From positions 1 to 52,552 of IMG/VR virus record IMGVR_UViG_3300018080_000030: 52,552 nucleotides of DNA; one strand, written 5' to 3'. Both the position numbers and the translations under genes were made by a program. The first letter of the stretch is position 1; every line of letters begins with the position of its first letter. The notes under the pieces were generated by a model. That model worked only from the letters and a program-made list of their open reading frames with translations, ran no database searches and was not told the DNA's origin. Below are positions 46,518 through 52,552 of the stretch, piece by piece. The stretch is from a virus.

Positions 46518-46647
46518 GTTAGCAGCGAAAAATCCCGCTCGGTTTGGCGCTTTTTCATTAATAAAATCTTTGGCACGCTGTTTGCCACACGCTTCGGTGC
46601 TAAAAAAGCAGCTTGCGCAAGTGCAATAAAGTCAGTAGCTTGCGGGC

Positions 46648-46664
46648 TGCTAAAAGTTTTAGCA
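46648..46664. promoter_or_regulatory. Perfect 17-bp palindrome TGCTAAAAGTTTTAGCA
   Basis: Eight-base arms flank a single central G. The same arm sequence recurs at 46483 and 46597, and in reverse near 46367, all within 300 bp. A repeated palindrome upstream of the next operon is what is expected of a repressor or activator operator. Confidence 0.5.
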
Positions 46665-46709
46665 AAAGCGGCTTGTGCAACCCGTTGTTTTTACTGAGCT
46701 TGCGAGCGT

Positions 46710-46916
46710 GTGATAAAAAAGTTATCAAAAAGTGATTATAAAATTAACAGGAAACGATTGCGGCTGCAAACACCATGCCAACGTTGTAAGTCATTGAAAA
46801 TTAAGCACTTACACACTAAAAAAATTTACGGCAAGCATTTTGCGGCAAAAAAAGCGACAATTTCGCGTCGTGTCTATGCCTTGTGCCCTGGGTGTGTAGA
46901 CACGGCAAGTTTATAA
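46710..46916 (+). CDS. Small basic zinc-ribbon protein candidate
   Basis: 68 aa from GTG 46710, no clear SD. Lys/Arg-rich, with CQRC (residues about 23-26) and LCPGC (about 58-62), a pair spaced as in zinc ribbons of small phage proteins. AT-rich codon use. If real, it may bind nucleic acid and could be the first gene behind the palindromes. The weak start keeps confidence modest. Confidence 0.5.
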   Translation: MIKKLSKSDYKINRKRLRLQTPCQRCKSLKIKHLHTKKIYGKHFAAKKATISRRVYALCPGCVDTASL

Positions 46917-46938
46917 CCCCTAACAAGCGAGGTGAATC

Positions 46939-47280
46939 ATGAGTGAAACAAGAGTAAGTGAGTTAGAAGAGCAAGTGCTAAAAGACTTGAATGCACTTGG
47001 TCTTGATTACGCTGGAGACAATGTGAAAGCCGTATATCTTTCTTTGGCGAAAGTGCTGATCACAGTGTCTGACTGTTCAGGCAAAAATGCCTGGCTGACA
47101 GGCCAATATCACAAGGCTGAAGCAGATCGCGGAAAGGAAGTAGGATTTGCAAAAAGCAAAGCCTCAAGAATTGCCGGATTTATTTTGAGGCACACAGTCA
47201 GTAAACCTAATCCACGATATAATGGTGGAGCGACAAGTGCTGAAGTTCCGGACGACGTGCGTAAAGAACTTGGCATATAG
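46939..47280 (+). CDS. Unknown small protein (113 aa)
   Basis: SD GCGAGGTGAATC before ATG 46939. Helical N-terminal half (VSELEEQVLKDLNALGLDY) and a region with KASRIAGFILRHTVSKP. No motif recognised. It is the first clearly expressed gene after the non-coding region, and a strong hairpin follows at 47299-47344, so it may be a single early gene or the end of a short operon. Confidence 0.7.
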   Translation: MSETRVSELEEQVLKDLNALGLDYAGDNVKAVYLSLAKVLITVSDCSGKNAWLTGQYHKAEADRGKEVGFAKSKASRIAGFILRHTVSKPNPRYNGGATSAEVPDDVRKELGI

Positions 47281-47298
47281 CTTAACTCGCTAAAAATC

Positions 47299-47344
47299 AT
47301 GTACTTAGGGCAACCCCCCTGATGGGGGGCTGCCTTTCGTACAT
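47299..47344 (+). terminator. Strong GC-rich hairpin with outer inverted repeat
   Basis: GGCAACCCCCC pairs with GGGGGGCTGCC (one mismatch) around a 4-base loop (47309-47334), nested in ATGTAC/GTACAT (47299-47344). Only three T residues follow. It lies 19 bases past a stop codon and is probably a terminator. Confidence 0.65.
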
Positions 47345-47364
47345 TCAAAATGGGAGGTAAAGGT

Positions 47365-47517
47365 ATGAAAAGACAGGCTATACATCAAAAAGCTGACAAT
47401 GTTCGATATAGGGACTCTATGGGACTTCCCTACACACAAAAAAAATCATATCTGAAAGTCTCTTGTTATTTTTTTTTGGTGCTGGCTCTCAAGTTACTTC
47501 AAGTTATCCTGTCTTAA
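47365..47517 (+). CDS. Small protein (50 aa) with hydrophobic C terminus
   Basis: ATG 47365 follows TGGGAGGTAAAGGT, a strong SD. The frame runs 50 codons to TAA 47515-47517. The C terminus (CYFFLVLALKLLQVILS) is hydrophobic, suggesting a tail-anchored membrane peptide. It sits between a hairpin and a putative promoter. It could instead be a leader sequence. Confidence 0.5.
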   Translation: MKRQAIHQKADNVRYRDSMGLPYTQKKSYLKVSCYFFLVLALKLLQVILS

Positions 47518-47528
47518 TTTATTTTTTT

Positions 47529-47557
47529 TTGTCTTTATTTTCCCTATAGGGTACACT
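47529..47557 (+). promoter_or_regulatory. Putative sigma70-type promoter
   Basis: TTGTCT (47529-47534) and TACACT (47552-47557) are separated by exactly 17 bases and preceded by T-rich DNA that could act as an UP element. Each box matches the consensus at four of six bases. It lies 70 bases before the gene at 47628 and would drive the rightward operon of early-type genes. Confidence 0.45.
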
Positions 47558-47627
47558 AATGAGGAGTGACAAGTGCATAGAAAACAGGTGTTTACGAAGA
47601 ACTATAATAATCATGGGAGGTTGCATC

Positions 47628-48395
47628 ATGGAGTCTATTGAGACCTATTACTACAGAGGCTACAGTATTGGCATATATCAGGATATTGATCCCCTTAACC
47701 CCAGAGAATTTGACAGTCTGGGGACGATGGCTTGCTTTCATACAGGATACAGTCTGGGTGATGAGGAGACACCTGATTATTATTCCGACTGGCTCGCAGA
47801 TATGGCGGACTCGATCGAGGATTTACCGGCCACCATAGAGGACATGGTGGTTAATGGCGCGCCTGTCCAGGAGCTGGGAAAAGTCTTGCTCCCACTTATC
47901 CGCAAACATTTCTTCATACTCCCGCTGTTTTTATATGACCACAGTGGTTTATGGATGTCAACATCTAACAGGTCTTGGCCATTCAACTGTCCTTGGGATT
48001 CAGGGCAGGTTGGGTGGATATACGTGAGCAGGAAGAGAGTAAGGGAACAATATGGCATCAAGAGGATTAGTAAGAAGTTGCAAGACAAAGTACTTGACAG
48101 GTTAGTAGGTGAAGTTAGGACGTATAGTCAATACTTGTCAGGGGACATCTATGGGTATATAGTGTGGGATGACGATGGGGAGGAAGTAGATTCATGTTGG
48201 GGGTACTATGGGTCTGACATCCATTCCAATGGACTAATGTGGACTGCGAAGGCAGCCATTGATGCAGACATCGAAGACCGCATAAAGAAACACATCAAAA
48301 AAGTGAAGGCGTGGATAAGAGGGCATGTGCCGTTTACTTATAGAGCGCCTTTGGTAAGTGGGGGGTTGAATAACAAGATTTGGAGGCTAATATGA
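47628..48395 (+). CDS. Conserved-type phage protein, unknown function
   Basis: 255 aa from ATG 47628, seven bases after GGGAGG; the frame is open upstream to 47559 without another SD. The sequence pattern is one I recognise from uncharacterised proteins of phages and other mobile elements: GYSIGIYQDIDPLNPREFDSLGTM, then LFLYDHSGLWMSTS, PWDSGQVGWIYVS and EVDSCWGYYG. These conserved blocks suggest an alpha/beta domain of ordered fold, but no catalytic role is known to me. It is coupled to the next gene by overlap. Confidence 0.78.
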   Translation: MESIETYYYRGYSIGIYQDIDPLNPREFDSLGTMACFHTGYSLGDEETPDYYSDWLADMADSIEDLPATIEDMVVNGAPVQELGKVLLPLIRKHFFILPLFLYDHSGLWMSTSNRSWPFNCPWDSGQVGWIYVSRKRVREQYGIKRISKKLQDKVLDRLVGEVRTYSQYLSGDIYGYIVWDDDGEEVDSCWGYYGSDIHSNGLMWTAKAAIDADIEDRIKKHIKKVKAWIRGHVPFTYRAPLVSGGLNNKIWRLI

Positions 48396-49231
48396 TACCA
48401 CAAGACGACCTAATTGAGAGTTTTGCACAAGGGTATAGGTCTGGAGAAGCATCCAATATGTTCATCGATGGTGATGCCATATATAGTTATGGCTACCGCT
48501 TCATACTGGCAATCCGTAGATGTGATTTTCTAATCAATGGGGACACATACTCACCCACTACCACCCAGCACACCATGAAGTGTATTTGTGGGCTAAGGCC
48601 GAATGTACAAATACCGTTCTCGGCACTGGAGCAAGTCTTCCGAGACAACACCTTATATCTTAGGGACGACTTCATAAATAACGCACATAGGATAGTTGTT
48701 GTGGACACGCAGGGGGATAAGTACAGGGAGGTACGGTACTTGAATCCGAAAACTGGTGAGCGGGAGACGAGGCAGGAACACTTACTGGGCGCTACCCTGT
48801 TTGAGTTTGATGGGAAGTACTTCCTATCAAGCACTGATAGTGGGGCGATCTGGGGGAGAGGCTATTTCTTAGTAGAGTTGCCTGGCAAGCCCTGTACAGT
48901 TGATAACGCCTTCGAGAGCTTGTTGCCAAATTATGTCAGGAAATATCCTGACGCACCATATATTCGGCAGGGCGAATTCTTCTTTGTGCCGGATTTAAAG
49001 AAAAAGGTGGCGGAAGGGGAGTACTCTAAACAAGTTGATCTCTCTGAAGCCTTTGGAAATGGTGGTAATCCACACTATGCCAGAGATTTCTACCGTCAAA
49101 AAAGGACAATCTGGGTACGGGGGACAGTACGTCATCCGGAACATAGAATGTGCAAACTTGGGGAGGTTTGGCACAAGGTCTACATAAATAGGGCTGTTAA
49201 AAGTTACAACTCTGCTGGGGGTGTTGACTAA
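48392..49231 (+). CDS. Conserved-type phage/plasmid protein, unknown function
   Basis: 279 aa from ATG 48392 (SD TGGAGGCTA). A C-terminal block, IRQGEFFFVPDL then TIWVRGTVRHPEHRMCKLGEVWH, is a pattern found in uncharacterised proteins of many mobile elements; the N-terminal part is beta-rich with FSALEQVFRDNTLYLRDDFI. The H/E-rich C-terminal block might bind metal. Function unknown. It overlaps the previous gene by four bases (ATGA-like coupling). Confidence 0.75.
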   Translation: MIPQDDLIESFAQGYRSGEASNMFIDGDAIYSYGYRFILAIRRCDFLINGDTYSPTTTQHTMKCICGLRPNVQIPFSALEQVFRDNTLYLRDDFINNAHRIVVVDTQGDKYREVRYLNPKTGERETRQEHLLGATLFEFDGKYFLSSTDSGAIWGRGYFLVELPGKPCTVDNAFESLLPNYVRKYPDAPYIRQGEFFFVPDLKKKVAEGEYSKQVDLSEAFGNGGNPHYARDFYRQKRTIWVRGTVRHPEHRMCKLGEVWHKVYINRAVKSYNSAGGVD

Positions 49232-49248
49232 CTAAGGGAGGTATGAAG

Positions 49249-49476
49249 ATGAAGCAGGAAATCAGCTTTCTGATAAGCAGTATTAATGGCTACTATGGGG
49301 TTGAGGTAGCCACCAACAAACACAGTCTCCGAGACTTATGGAAGATGAGGAGGGAGATTGAGGAGGCTGAACACCGCAAACCTAACAAAGGGAGGCCACA
49401 AAATGGCGAACAAAGATCAAGTTATGAAGGCCGTCAATACTGCGGCGGAAAACTACCTTACACACGTGAAGTGTGA
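49249..49476 (+). CDS. Small protein (75 aa), unknown
   Basis: ATG 49249 is seven bases behind GGGAGG; ATG 49243 would be too close. The first 45 residues look real (LISSINGYYGVEVATNKHSL), the rest overlaps the next gene by 74 bases and is polar. The overlap is longer than usual for this genome, so the tail may be under little constraint. Confidence 0.55.
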   Translation: MKQEISFLISSINGYYGVEVATNKHSLRDLWKMRREIEEAEHRKPNKGRPQNGEQRSSYEGRQYCGGKLPYTREV

Positions 49477-49873
49477 GGCAGAGCGAGAGCGTAGACGTCT
49501 ACAAGAGAGGGAGGGGGAAATGACAAAAGCTCTAAAAGAGCTTGCAAAGAAGGCACTCAAAGAGATACTAAGACCTCATGCCTCTACGATGAGGGACGCT
49601 GGTTTTAAGGTAGATGTGGATAACCTGGATGTCGATTTTCCACCTAAATGTGGGTGGCACTCAAAGCCACACATCGTCTTGGACAAAAGCTTGGGACTAA
49701 AGGATATAGAGAAGCAGCAGGATGAGGTAAACGAGAAGCAACGTCAGATAGTCAAAAGTGTTTGCAGGGAGCGTGACTCCCTCTTGCAAACAATTGCTCT
49801 GTTTGGTGTGTCAGAGAAACTCGCATCTATGGTGCAGAGTTTCTTCAAAAAAATGGAGGTGAGTGATGAGTGA
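49403..49873 (+). CDS. Charged helical protein, unknown
   Basis: 156 aa from ATG 49403 (SD GGGAGGCCAC). Long charged helices at the N terminus (AERERRRLQEREGEMTKALKEL) and near 105-125, with a short central part having CGWHSKPHIVLD. No family recognised. It is followed by the next gene with an 8-base overlap, so co-expression is likely. Confidence 0.68.
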   Translation: MANKDQVMKAVNTAAENYLTHVKCEAERERRRLQEREGEMTKALKELAKKALKEILRPHASTMRDAGFKVDVDNLDVDFPPKCGWHSKPHIVLDKSLGLKDIEKQQDEVNEKQRQIVKSVCRERDSLLQTIALFGVSEKLASMVQSFFKKMEVSDE

Positions 49874-50594
49874 AAGGTTATATGAGGTAGAGCTGATACT
49901 CTTCAATGGGGTGAATACCCCATTTTTGGAAGGGTTAGACTATGGATCTGCTACTTGTGCAGCCAAAGATCTGCACACGCAGGCACAGGAGTTCAGAGAG
50001 AGTCATGGGCTTAGCATGGGGGTAGATTGTTTCTCAGTGGTGACACACGAAGACATCATTTACTTTGCCGATCCTACTAAGCTGATGGTAGGCTTTGAGC
50101 TTATTGGCTCAAAGCTATCTCAAGTCTTAACAGATTTAAAGACCAGCTTCAATAAAGCTACGGTTGGTGGAGCACTCAACATGACACTATTTGCAGAACT
50201 TATGGCTACAATGGGTATTGCGAGAACGAAGGAGCTGTTGGATACATTTTACGGATTCTTCGCTTTTCCACATAGGACATCCCCAGCTTGTGGTGGATTC
50301 AGCGTTGATGAAGACGAGGTTTTCAGACTGGGCACTAAGCGGATAGACGATGCTCCGGAAGATGTGCGCAACACACTACCGACGCTTTTGGTGACGGACT
50401 CCTTGAGCATGGTTAAGAAGGCATACAATGCTTACCACGACTTAAGCCACGTGGTTATCGGGACTCTGTTGCACGAAGTATTAATGGATGTAAGAACAAC
50501 TTACGGCGGTTACTTCGACGTCGATAGCGAGGGTTTTGACAACGACGAGTTCTGGCATCGCTTTAAATGTGAGCATGAGCCGTCAAAGCAATAA
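49866..50594 (+). CDS. Unknown protein (242 aa)
   Basis: ATG 49866 lies behind GGAGGTGAGTG; GTG 49863 is also possible. Mixed alpha/beta; the N terminus (LYEVELILFNGVNTPFLEGL) looks like a ferredoxin-like or small regulatory domain, then helices (LNMTLFAELMATMGIARTKELL). No enzymatic motif was found. A large stem-loop (50600-50659) directly after its stop suggests the end of the operon begun near 47.6 kb. Confidence 0.68.
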   Translation: MSERLYEVELILFNGVNTPFLEGLDYGSATCAAKDLHTQAQEFRESHGLSMGVDCFSVVTHEDIIYFADPTKLMVGFELIGSKLSQVLTDLKTSFNKATVGGALNMTLFAELMATMGIARTKELLDTFYGFFAFPHRTSPACGGFSVDEDEVFRLGTKRIDDAPEDVRNTLPTLLVTDSLSMVKKAYNAYHDLSHVVIGTLLHEVLMDVRTTYGGYFDVDSEGFDNDEFWHRFKCEHEPSKQ

Positions 50595-50599
50595 TGAAT

Positions 50600-50659
50600 C
50601 AGCATCCCTGCGCCTCTGACCCCACCTCCCATGTTAGGGTCAGGGCGTGGGTGATGCTG
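50600..50659 (+). terminator. Long imperfect stem-loop
   Basis: CAGCATC pairs with GATGCTG at the base, and the inner strands (CCTGCGCCTCTGACCC against GGGTCAGGGCGTGGG) pair with few mismatches around a short apical loop. It starts five bases after the stop at 50594. No long T run follows. Terminator or transcript-end stabiliser. Confidence 0.6.
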
Positions 50660-50677
50660 TTAAGGTGAGGAGGTTTT

Positions 50678-50971
50678 ATGATCAGGAACATAGTGATGCT
50701 GGTACTTCTAATAGTGGCACAGTTATTGCTAAACTGCGGCTGTGCAAGCAACGACGATGCAGGCTATACGGCGACACTTACCAGTAAGACTGGGCAAGTC
50801 ACAAGCTTGAGCTGCTCAGGATACCGGATACGCAAAAATTACATAAGGCTATATTTCGACGATACAGGTAATGATGGGTTACCAACTCGTACCTACACAG
50901 ATTATTCAAGAGAGGGTTACGACATCACTATCACAAACAGTCTTGGTAGGAATGTGGTAAAGGGTTTGTAA
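50678..50971 (+). CDS. Small secreted lipoprotein
   Basis: 97 aa, SD GTGAGGAGGTTTT. The signal sequence (VMLVLLIVAQLLLNC) ends in a lipobox-like LLNC with Cys near residue 20, followed by GCASND. The mature domain is small and beta-rich (YTATLTSKTGQVTSLSCSGY, RLYFDDTGNDG). It is likely anchored on a membrane of the infected cell. Superinfection exclusion is one possible role of such early phage lipoproteins; this is inference. Confidence 0.75.
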   Translation: MIRNIVMLVLLIVAQLLLNCGCASNDDAGYTATLTSKTGQVTSLSCSGYRIRKNYIRLYFDDTGNDGLPTRTYTDYSREGYDITITNSLGRNVVKGL

Positions 50972-50990
50972 CTATATAAGGAGTCTCAGG

Positions 50991-51335
50991 ATGTCTAAGC
51001 GCCATACTATACAGCGTACTATCAAGATTATTATGATGTTATCGGGATGCACCCTATACATGGATTGGGTGCTCCCAACAAACCCGAGAAGCAAGAACCC
51101 TGTAATCCGCAAACTGATGGGAAGGGGTAAATCAAGTTATCTTAACTGTAAGGATCGTCTGCTGTTCGTGGTTGTATACCTGACAATACACATCACTTTT
51201 GGTGTGTCATTTTACTTGTCAGGCTCTCATATTGAGAACATTTTTTTAAACATCTATCCAAGCATGATTCAGTTATGGATAGGGTATCGTATATGTGTTG
51301 TTTTGAGACATAAGCATCGGATACAAAACTTATAA
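50991..51335 (+). CDS. Small membrane protein, unknown
   Basis: 114 aa, SD AAGGAGTCTCAGG. Hydrophobic segments at residues about 12-26 (IIMMLSGCTLYMDWV), 58-76 (LLFVVVYLTIHITFGVSFYL) and 87-105 predict two or three passes, with many basic residues in the loops. Encoded directly after a lipoprotein, so the two may act together at the envelope. No family recognised. Confidence 0.65.
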   Translation: MSKRHTIQRTIKIIMMLSGCTLYMDWVLPTNPRSKNPVIRKLMGRGKSSYLNCKDRLLFVVVYLTIHITFGVSFYLSGSHIENIFLNIYPSMIQLWIGYRICVVLRHKHRIQNL

Positions 51336-51349
51336 CACAGACACTTATT

Positions 51350-51423
51350 GGCGGGCTACTGTAATTTCTAAATAATTATATGCTACAATCAGACAATAAC
51401 CCTAATTCACGCAGTAGCTCGCC
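51350..51423 (+). promoter_or_regulatory. 12-bp stem with a promoter-like sequence in its loop
   Basis: GGCGGGCTACTG (51350-51361) pairs with CAGTAGCTCGCC (51412-51423) with a single G-U pair. The 50-base loop is AT-rich and holds TGCTACAAT (51381-51389), an extended minus-10 element. The structure could be a terminator for the upstream genes with a new promoter inside it, or a regulatory RNA element. Confidence 0.45.
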
Positions 51424-51442
51424 TTTAACTGGAGGAGGCAAT

Positions 51443-51583
51443 ATGGCTGAGCTATTAAAAGAGCCTGTTCTTTGGGCATTCCTCGCTGCGGCGTTTATCC
51501 TAAAGTTAGTACTCGGATACATCAAAGCTCCTTGTGAGAAGTTTATGCGTAGTGGGGAGCATTGGTGGGATATAGGAGGTTAA
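51443..51583 (+). CDS. Small membrane protein (46 aa)
   Basis: ATG 51443 follows TGGAGGAGGCAAT; an in-frame ATG at 51380 lies in the loop of the upstream stem and has no SD. One hydrophobic segment (VLWAFLAAAFILKLVLGYI, residues about 9-27). Function unknown. Confidence 0.62.
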   Translation: MAELLKEPVLWAFLAAAFILKLVLGYIKAPCEKFMRSGEHWWDIGG

Positions 51584-51584
51584 T

Positions 51585-51956
51585 ATGAGTGAAGAAACTA
51601 CTGAAGAAAAATTGAAGCGTATACCAAGCACAGAGAGGTTGAGCGTGTTTGAGACGACTTCAGATCCACACCCTTACTGTATAACCGAAAAGCATGTAGC
51701 TCATGCAAGCAAGCATTGTTGCGGGTTGCTTACAACCGAGTGCATCAGAGAAGCAGAGGCAAATGGAGCAACGTGTGGGGTAGAAGGGTGTATGTTATCG
51801 GTAGACGAGCACAAGCTCGTGCTGCTTGTCCAGGTAAAGAATCCGCCGGATAATCTAAATGATATAGCGGATGAACTACAAGCATATCTTGTGAGAATAA
51901 AGCCGATAGTCGAGGAGGTATTCCCAAAATGCGCGGGATTTGGATTTATAAAGTAA
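51585..51956 (+). CDS. Cysteine-rich small protein, unknown
   Basis: 123 aa. SD ATAGGAGGTTA. Cysteines occur as HCCGLLTTEC and ATCGVEGCMLS plus others, with His residues nearby (KHVAHASKHCC), so metal binding is possible. The C-terminal half is helical and ends KCAGFGFIK. No known family. It precedes the putative SSB gene. Confidence 0.68.
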   Translation: MSEETTEEKLKRIPSTERLSVFETTSDPHPYCITEKHVAHASKHCCGLLTTECIREAEANGATCGVEGCMLSVDEHKLVLLVQVKNPPDNLNDIADELQAYLVRIKPIVEEVFPKCAGFGFIK

Positions 51957-51986
51957 ACACAACTAACTAAACCATAGGAGGATACT

Positions 51987-52552
51987 ATGCAGAAATCAGA
52001 GGGGGTGATGCAGCAGCTCGGAGCTGTGCATGTACGGCAAGAGATTTTTGACTTTCTAAAATCTCTACCGTTGGGGCAATCTGCTCGCTGGAGGCGGAGG
52101 GCGTATGACCTTCTTTTCCAGCAGCAGTTGGAGAGTGCAGAGGCTACAGAAGATGTCTCCGCAGCAGAAGCGGAGGAAGAACTATTAGTAAAAGGAGAAG
52201 ATATGGGAACATTTGATGATTTGACAGATGGCATGTTTCTGGAAGGCATCGAGATTACGATCACCAATGCCAAGACGCTGGTTTTTGATTACGGAGGATC
52301 CAAGACACCGGCTCCTGGCATTATGTTGACGTACCAATCACCTTCATTGCAGAAGCCGGCTGAACAATTCTATAGCTGTGGTGATATAAAGGACTTAAAG
52401 CCAACAGCCGATGGAAAAGACTTTGAGTTCCTGAGCGGTAGAAAGAAGCTGACAAAGAGTTCCAACGGAGGATTGTTTCTCCAGGCTCTTGGTGAGCTGG
52501 GATTTTCGTTAGCGTTAATCGCTAATGATATAACCCAGTTGGTTGGTATGAA
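51987..52552 (+). CDS. N-terminal part of possible ssDNA-binding protein (continues at 2-472)
   Basis: The frame opens at ATG 51987 (SD ATAGGAGGAT) and runs off the window end, continuing in frame at position 2. A second in-frame start, ATG 52203 (codon 73), has its own AAAGGAGAAGAT and would remove a 72-residue N-terminal extension rich in Arg, Gln and Glu. The conserved-looking part begins there: FDDLTDGMFLEGIEITITNAK, with beta strands (LVFDYGGSK, GIMLTYQS) and FYSCGD-like residues, in the style of OB-fold phage DNA-binding proteins. Two products from one gene are possible. Function is inferred from the layout next to Sak4 and the polymerase. Confidence 0.68.
   Translation, partial: MQKSEGVMQQLGAVHVRQEIFDFLKSLPLGQSARWRRRAYDLLFQQQLESAEATEDVSAAEAEEELLVKGEDMGTFDDLTDGMFLEGIEITITNAKTLVFDYGGSKTPAPGIMLTYQSPSLQKPAEQFYSCGDIKDLKPTADGKDFEFLSGRKKLTKSSNGGLFLQALGELGFSLALIANDITQLVGM
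52430..52552. repeat. Direct terminal overlap (circular join), right copy
   Basis: Identical to bases 1-123. See the left copy. Confidence 0.95.

Larger units (their letters stand above)
45584..46709. other. Large non-coding region, candidate origin/regulatory hub
   Basis: More than 1.1 kb without a convincing gene on either strand. From left to right: a 10-bp inverted repeat CCTGCCTCTT/AAGAGGCAGG (45588-45597 and about 45673-45682), a non-descript stretch to 45900, GTCCTGACG-type repeat cluster 1, the phased 10-bp array, an AT-rich tract, cluster 2, two TTGTGGAATTT copies (about 46346-46366), a 7-bp A/T hairpin (46453-46472) and TGCTAAAA palindromes. A 72-codon GTG frame at 46482-46697 overlaps the palindromes and is judged doubtful. 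Its place between converged late genes and the next operon fits an origin plus control region. Confidence 0.7.

Noticed and set aside
46482-46697. 72-codon GTG frame in the non-coding region
   Set aside because: No ribosome site, odd composition, and it is built around palindromic repeats that explain the sequence better.
47540-47560. CCCTATAGGGTACAC resembling a T7-type promoter
   Set aside because: No single-subunit RNA polymerase gene was found and the motif was not found repeated before other genes; a sigma70-type promoter fits the same place better.

Overview
This window looks like one complete genome of a tailed, short-tailed (podovirus-like) bacteriophage. The first and last 123 bases are identical and a reading frame runs through the join, so the molecule is circular or circularly permuted, with 52,429 bp of unique sequence. 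Virtually every gene is on the + strand, tightly packed with ATGA/TGATG overlaps and strong AGGAGG-type ribosome binding sites, which suggests a bacterial host. No integrase, repressor, phage RNA polymerase or recognisable primase was seen, so a lytic phage using host RNA polymerase is the simplest reading. The host cannot be named from the sequence.

Layout: 51.0 kb through the join to 11.0 kb is the nucleic-acid metabolism module. It holds a possible ssDNA-binding protein, a PD-(D/E)XK exonuclease, a Sak4-like recombinase, an ERCC4-type nuclease, an SbcC/Rad50-like ATPase, a uracil-DNA-glycosylase/family-A DNA polymerase fusion and a RepA-like helicase. Two tRNA-like elements lie here (about 0.99-1.07 kb and 11.01-11.13 kb). 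From 11.1 to 13.3 kb is an AT-rich accessory island with a Dam-type adenine methyltransferase, small unknown proteins and a lipoprotein. From 13.3 to 16.4 kb are a Fis-like DNA-binding protein, exported or membrane proteins and a probable small terminase.

Packaging and head genes run from 16.3 to 25.3 kb. The large terminase appears to be split into an ATPase gene and a separate nuclease gene with three ORFs between them; portal, scaffold-like, major capsid and two head-associated genes follow. From 25.3 to 28.3 kb are three consecutive GT-B glycosyltransferase genes. From 28.3 to 44.5 kb come adaptor, tail nozzle, fibre and ejection proteins. Three of the proteins there (a beta-helix protein, a small protein and a large fibre-like protein) start with Sec-type signal peptides, which is unusual for phage structural genes. 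From 44.5 to 45.6 kb are small membrane proteins (holin candidates); no endolysin was recognised.

From 45.6 to 46.9 kb is the main intergenic region. It contains an array of 10-bp repeats in exact 10-bp phase that invert about a central palindrome, next to an AT-rich tract and flanked by GTCCTGACG repeat clusters, then TGCTAAAA palindromes. This is a strong candidate replication origin or regulatory hub. Early-type genes of mostly unknown function follow from 46.9 kb to the end.
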